Source: Candidatus Altarchaeota archaeon (GTDB lineage: Archaea > Altiarchaeota > Altiarchaeia > IMC4 > QMZM01). From it: DNA of 7,461 bases. The stretch spans positions 1 through 7,461 of the forward strand of contig JAHIKS010000027.1 of the NCBI GenBank assembly GCA_018897475.1, written 5' to 3'. Made by a program: the position numbers and the translations under genes. Within the stretch, counting starts at the first letter, position 1. Every line of letters begins with the position of its first letter. Under the pieces are notes generated by a model. That model was not told where the DNA came from, did not search any database, and was given only the letters and a program-made list of their open reading frames with translations. This document shows positions 6,979 to 7,461 of the stretch, in pieces.

Positions 6979-7058
6979 TTAGGCACTGTTGCGTTATCGT
7001 GGGAAAAAGGAGGGTGTTGCGATGCGGGGGATAACATGTTGGTATTTGTAGTGCCTAA
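6979..7058. repeat. 80-nt element bounded by perfect 9-bp inverted repeats
   Basis: TTAGGCACT at 6979-6987 is the exact reverse complement of AGTGCCTAA at 7050-7058. Inside them GTTATC (6993-6998) and GATAAC (7030-7035) form a second, nested inverted pair. The 7-mer TGTTGCG is repeated directly at 6987-6993 and 7015-7021. A purine-rich tract fills 7001-7014. The nested layout would allow a two-stem RNA or a DNA cruciform. It could also be the remnant of a small transposable element with terminal repeats. It lies between the trp promoter and the insertion sequence end, and its function is unknown. Confidence 0.5.
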
Positions 7059-7067
7059 CTTCTGATT

Positions 7068-7094
7068 TGAATTCCCGCAATCGTGCGGAATTCA
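7068..7094. repeat. Hairpin with one bulged base, intergenic
   Basis: TGAATTCCCGCA (7068-7079) pairs with TGCGGAATTCA (7084-7094) over 11 base pairs with a single bulged C and a four-base loop, ATCG. No T-tract follows on either strand, so it is not a clear terminator. It could be a subterminal hairpin of a mobile element or a regulatory stem. Both arms contain GAATTC. Confidence 0.55.
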
Positions 7095-7111
7095 GGCAAT
7101 TTAACCATATA

Positions 7112-7130
7112 GGAATTTAATTTAAATTCC
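7112..7130. repeat. AT-rich palindrome
   Basis: GGAATTTAA and TTAAATTCC are perfect 9-bp arms around a single central T. Short ATATA and TATAT tracts flank it (7107-7111 and 7136-7140). It lies just outside the presumed right end of the insertion sequence, so it may be part of the target locus. It could also hold a TATA-like element, but no gene starts at a suitable distance. Confidence 0.5.
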
Positions 7131-7144
7131 CTCCATATATTCTA

Positions 7145-7395
7145 CGTAAACTACTCGCCCCTAAAGGGGCTGGCGTTTTAGTCCAACTTATCCTTCAACG
7201 CTTTTGGCTCAGGTATAAACCAGAACAAGGGCGGTTTAGTTCGCCCTATCCACCCAACCATGTAGGCTGGGAGGGTGCTCCCTCACGGAAGACTTTGGCA
7301 ATATTAACGGAAGCGTTAAAATCGGCGTTCACTTCATAACCACACCCCAAACACTTGAAATGTGCTTGGTCTTTACGATTCGATTTGTTGAGGTG
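7145..7395 (-). ncRNA. Possible omega RNA (reRNA) overlapping the tnpB 3' end
   Basis: TnpB proteins of this family are guided by an RNA made from the 3' end of tnpB and the element's right end, with the guide taken from flanking DNA. Here the expected region shows a stem AGGGCG/CGCCCT at 7228-7247 right at the tnpB stop, and the right-end stem GCCCC/GGGGC at 7157-7170. The guide would lie to the left of about 7145. Presence is inferred from position and these two stems. The limits are approximate. Confidence 0.35.
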
Positions 7396-7398
7396 GCC
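7246..7398 (-). CDS. tnpB: C-terminal end of an RNA-guided nuclease/transposon protein TnpB (partial)
   Basis: The minus strand encodes 50 residues and a TAG stop. They begin GHLNKSNRKDQAHF and contain CLGC, the second half of the zinc ribbon, then VNADFNASVNIAK, whose Asp is the third RuvC catalytic residue, and a tail ending in PTWLGG. This is the standard C-terminus of TnpB from IS200/IS605-like elements. The first zinc-ribbon half (CSNC) that should immediately precede GHLNK is not in frame upstream. It is found instead on the opposite strand at 7417-7428, because the sequence folds back on itself after 7399. The break is therefore probably not a natural mutation but a chimera at the contig end. 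Confidence 0.85.
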   Translation of the reverse strand, partial: GHLNKSNRKDQAHFKCLGCGYEVNADFNASVNIAKVFREGAPSQPTWLGG

Positions 7399-7461
7399 AA
7401 ACATACCTCACACAGGTGCAGCAACTGTGGCCACCTCAACAAATCGAATCGTAAAGACCAA
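7366..7461. repeat. Perfect 34-bp inverted repeat with 28-nt loop at the window end
   Basis: Bases 7366-7399 are the exact reverse complement of 7428-7461. The bases between, 7400-7427, code on the plus strand for the TnpB residues (KHTSHRCSNC) that should come just before the minus-strand fragment, and the right arm repeats GHLNKSNRKDQ on the plus strand. Thus one stretch of tnpB appears twice in opposite orientation. The right arm stops only because the window stops. Confidence 0.95.

Larger units (their letters stand above)
7145..7461 (-). mobile_element. Right part of an IS200/IS605-type (TnpB) insertion sequence, incomplete
   Basis: The tnpB tail (7246-7398) is followed on the minus strand by about 100 bases ending in a stem-loop, GCCCC-TTTA-GGGGC (7157-7170), and then GAGTAGTTTACG. 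A subterminal hairpin followed a few bases later by a short cleavage tetramer or pentamer is the typical right end of IS200/IS605 elements, which have no terminal inverted repeats and make no target duplication. The exact boundary, estimated near 7145-7150, cannot be set without another copy. The left end and any tnpA are outside the window. The last ~62 bases are scrambled by a fold-back. Confidence 0.6.

Noticed and set aside
7022..7051. Tiny plus-strand ORF of nine codons with one Trp, as a trp leader peptide
   Set aside because: It is on the strand opposite to trpE, has a single Trp codon, and no attenuator-like alternative hairpins lie before trpE.
6979..7058. A tRNA-like unit, because AGGCACT/AGTGCCT could be a 7-bp acceptor stem in about the right length
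   Set aside because: Neither strand shows a T-loop GTTCRA pattern, a D-arm or a plausible anticodon stem, and the inner pairing does not fit a cloverleaf.
7068..7094. Rho-independent-type terminator
   Set aside because: There is no T-run after the stem on either strand, and no gene ends nearby for it to terminate.
6931..7140. TrpY-type operator (TGTACA boxes) at the trp promoter
   Set aside because: No TGTACA is visible in this stretch; the inverted repeats present have other sequences.
7390..7461. A second, plus-strand tnpB running off the right edge
   Set aside because: The plus-strand frame reads TnpB-like residues only because the sequence is an inverted copy of the minus-strand gene; it has no separate upstream region.
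1..7461. CRISPR array or other regularly spaced repeats
   Set aside because: No repeat of 20 or more bases recurs at regular spacing; the only long repeat is the inverted pair at the right end.

Overview
The window looks like an archaeal (probably metagenomic or uncultured) contig. The main evidence is a sliding clamp of the archaeal PCNA type, TATA-like boxes placed so that the first genes of transcription units would be leaderless, and an archaeal-looking TnpB tail at the right edge. No rRNA or tRNA is present and I cannot name a lineage. Base composition is near-balanced and Arg codons are often AGG/AGA.

Layout: (1) 1-113, minus strand: the first 37 codons of a gene whose N-terminus resembles Eco57I-like (type IIG/IIL) restriction-modification enzymes, cut by the window edge. 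(2) 114-210: a short divergent promoter region. (3) 211-1420, plus strand: pcna followed one base later by a small Cys-rich, single-pass membrane protein that I do not recognise. (4) 1417-6930, minus strand: a tight tryptophan operon transcribed trpE-trpG-trpD-trpC-trpF-trpB. Every junction overlaps, four of them by 4 nt (ATGA type) and trpF/trpB by 14 nt. It ends tail-to-tail with the small membrane-protein gene. (5) 6931-7245: about 315 bp without a recognisable gene, holding the trp promoter, an 80-nt element bounded by 9-bp inverted repeats, a bulged hairpin, an AT-rich palindrome, and the probable right end and omega-RNA region of an IS200/IS605-type element. (6) 7246-7461: the C-terminal 50 codons of tnpB on the minus strand, ending in an inverted fold-back that runs to the last base.

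Function: TrpE/TrpG make anthranilate from chorismate and glutamine. TrpD, TrpF and TrpC convert it to indole-glycerol phosphate, and TrpB joins indole to serine. All visible catalytic motifs are intact. The striking gap is trpA, the subunit that releases indole from indole-glycerol phosphate. It is missing from the 3' end, where it would normally follow trpB, although TrpB is of the usual TrpA-partnered type.

I do not see a clearly new biological system. The points most worth a second look are the missing trpA, the strong excess of the palindrome GAATTC (25 copies against roughly 2 expected), the structured intergenic region upstream of trpE, the unknown Cys-rich protein coupled to pcna, and the fold-back at the right edge, which is most simply an amplification or assembly chimera.
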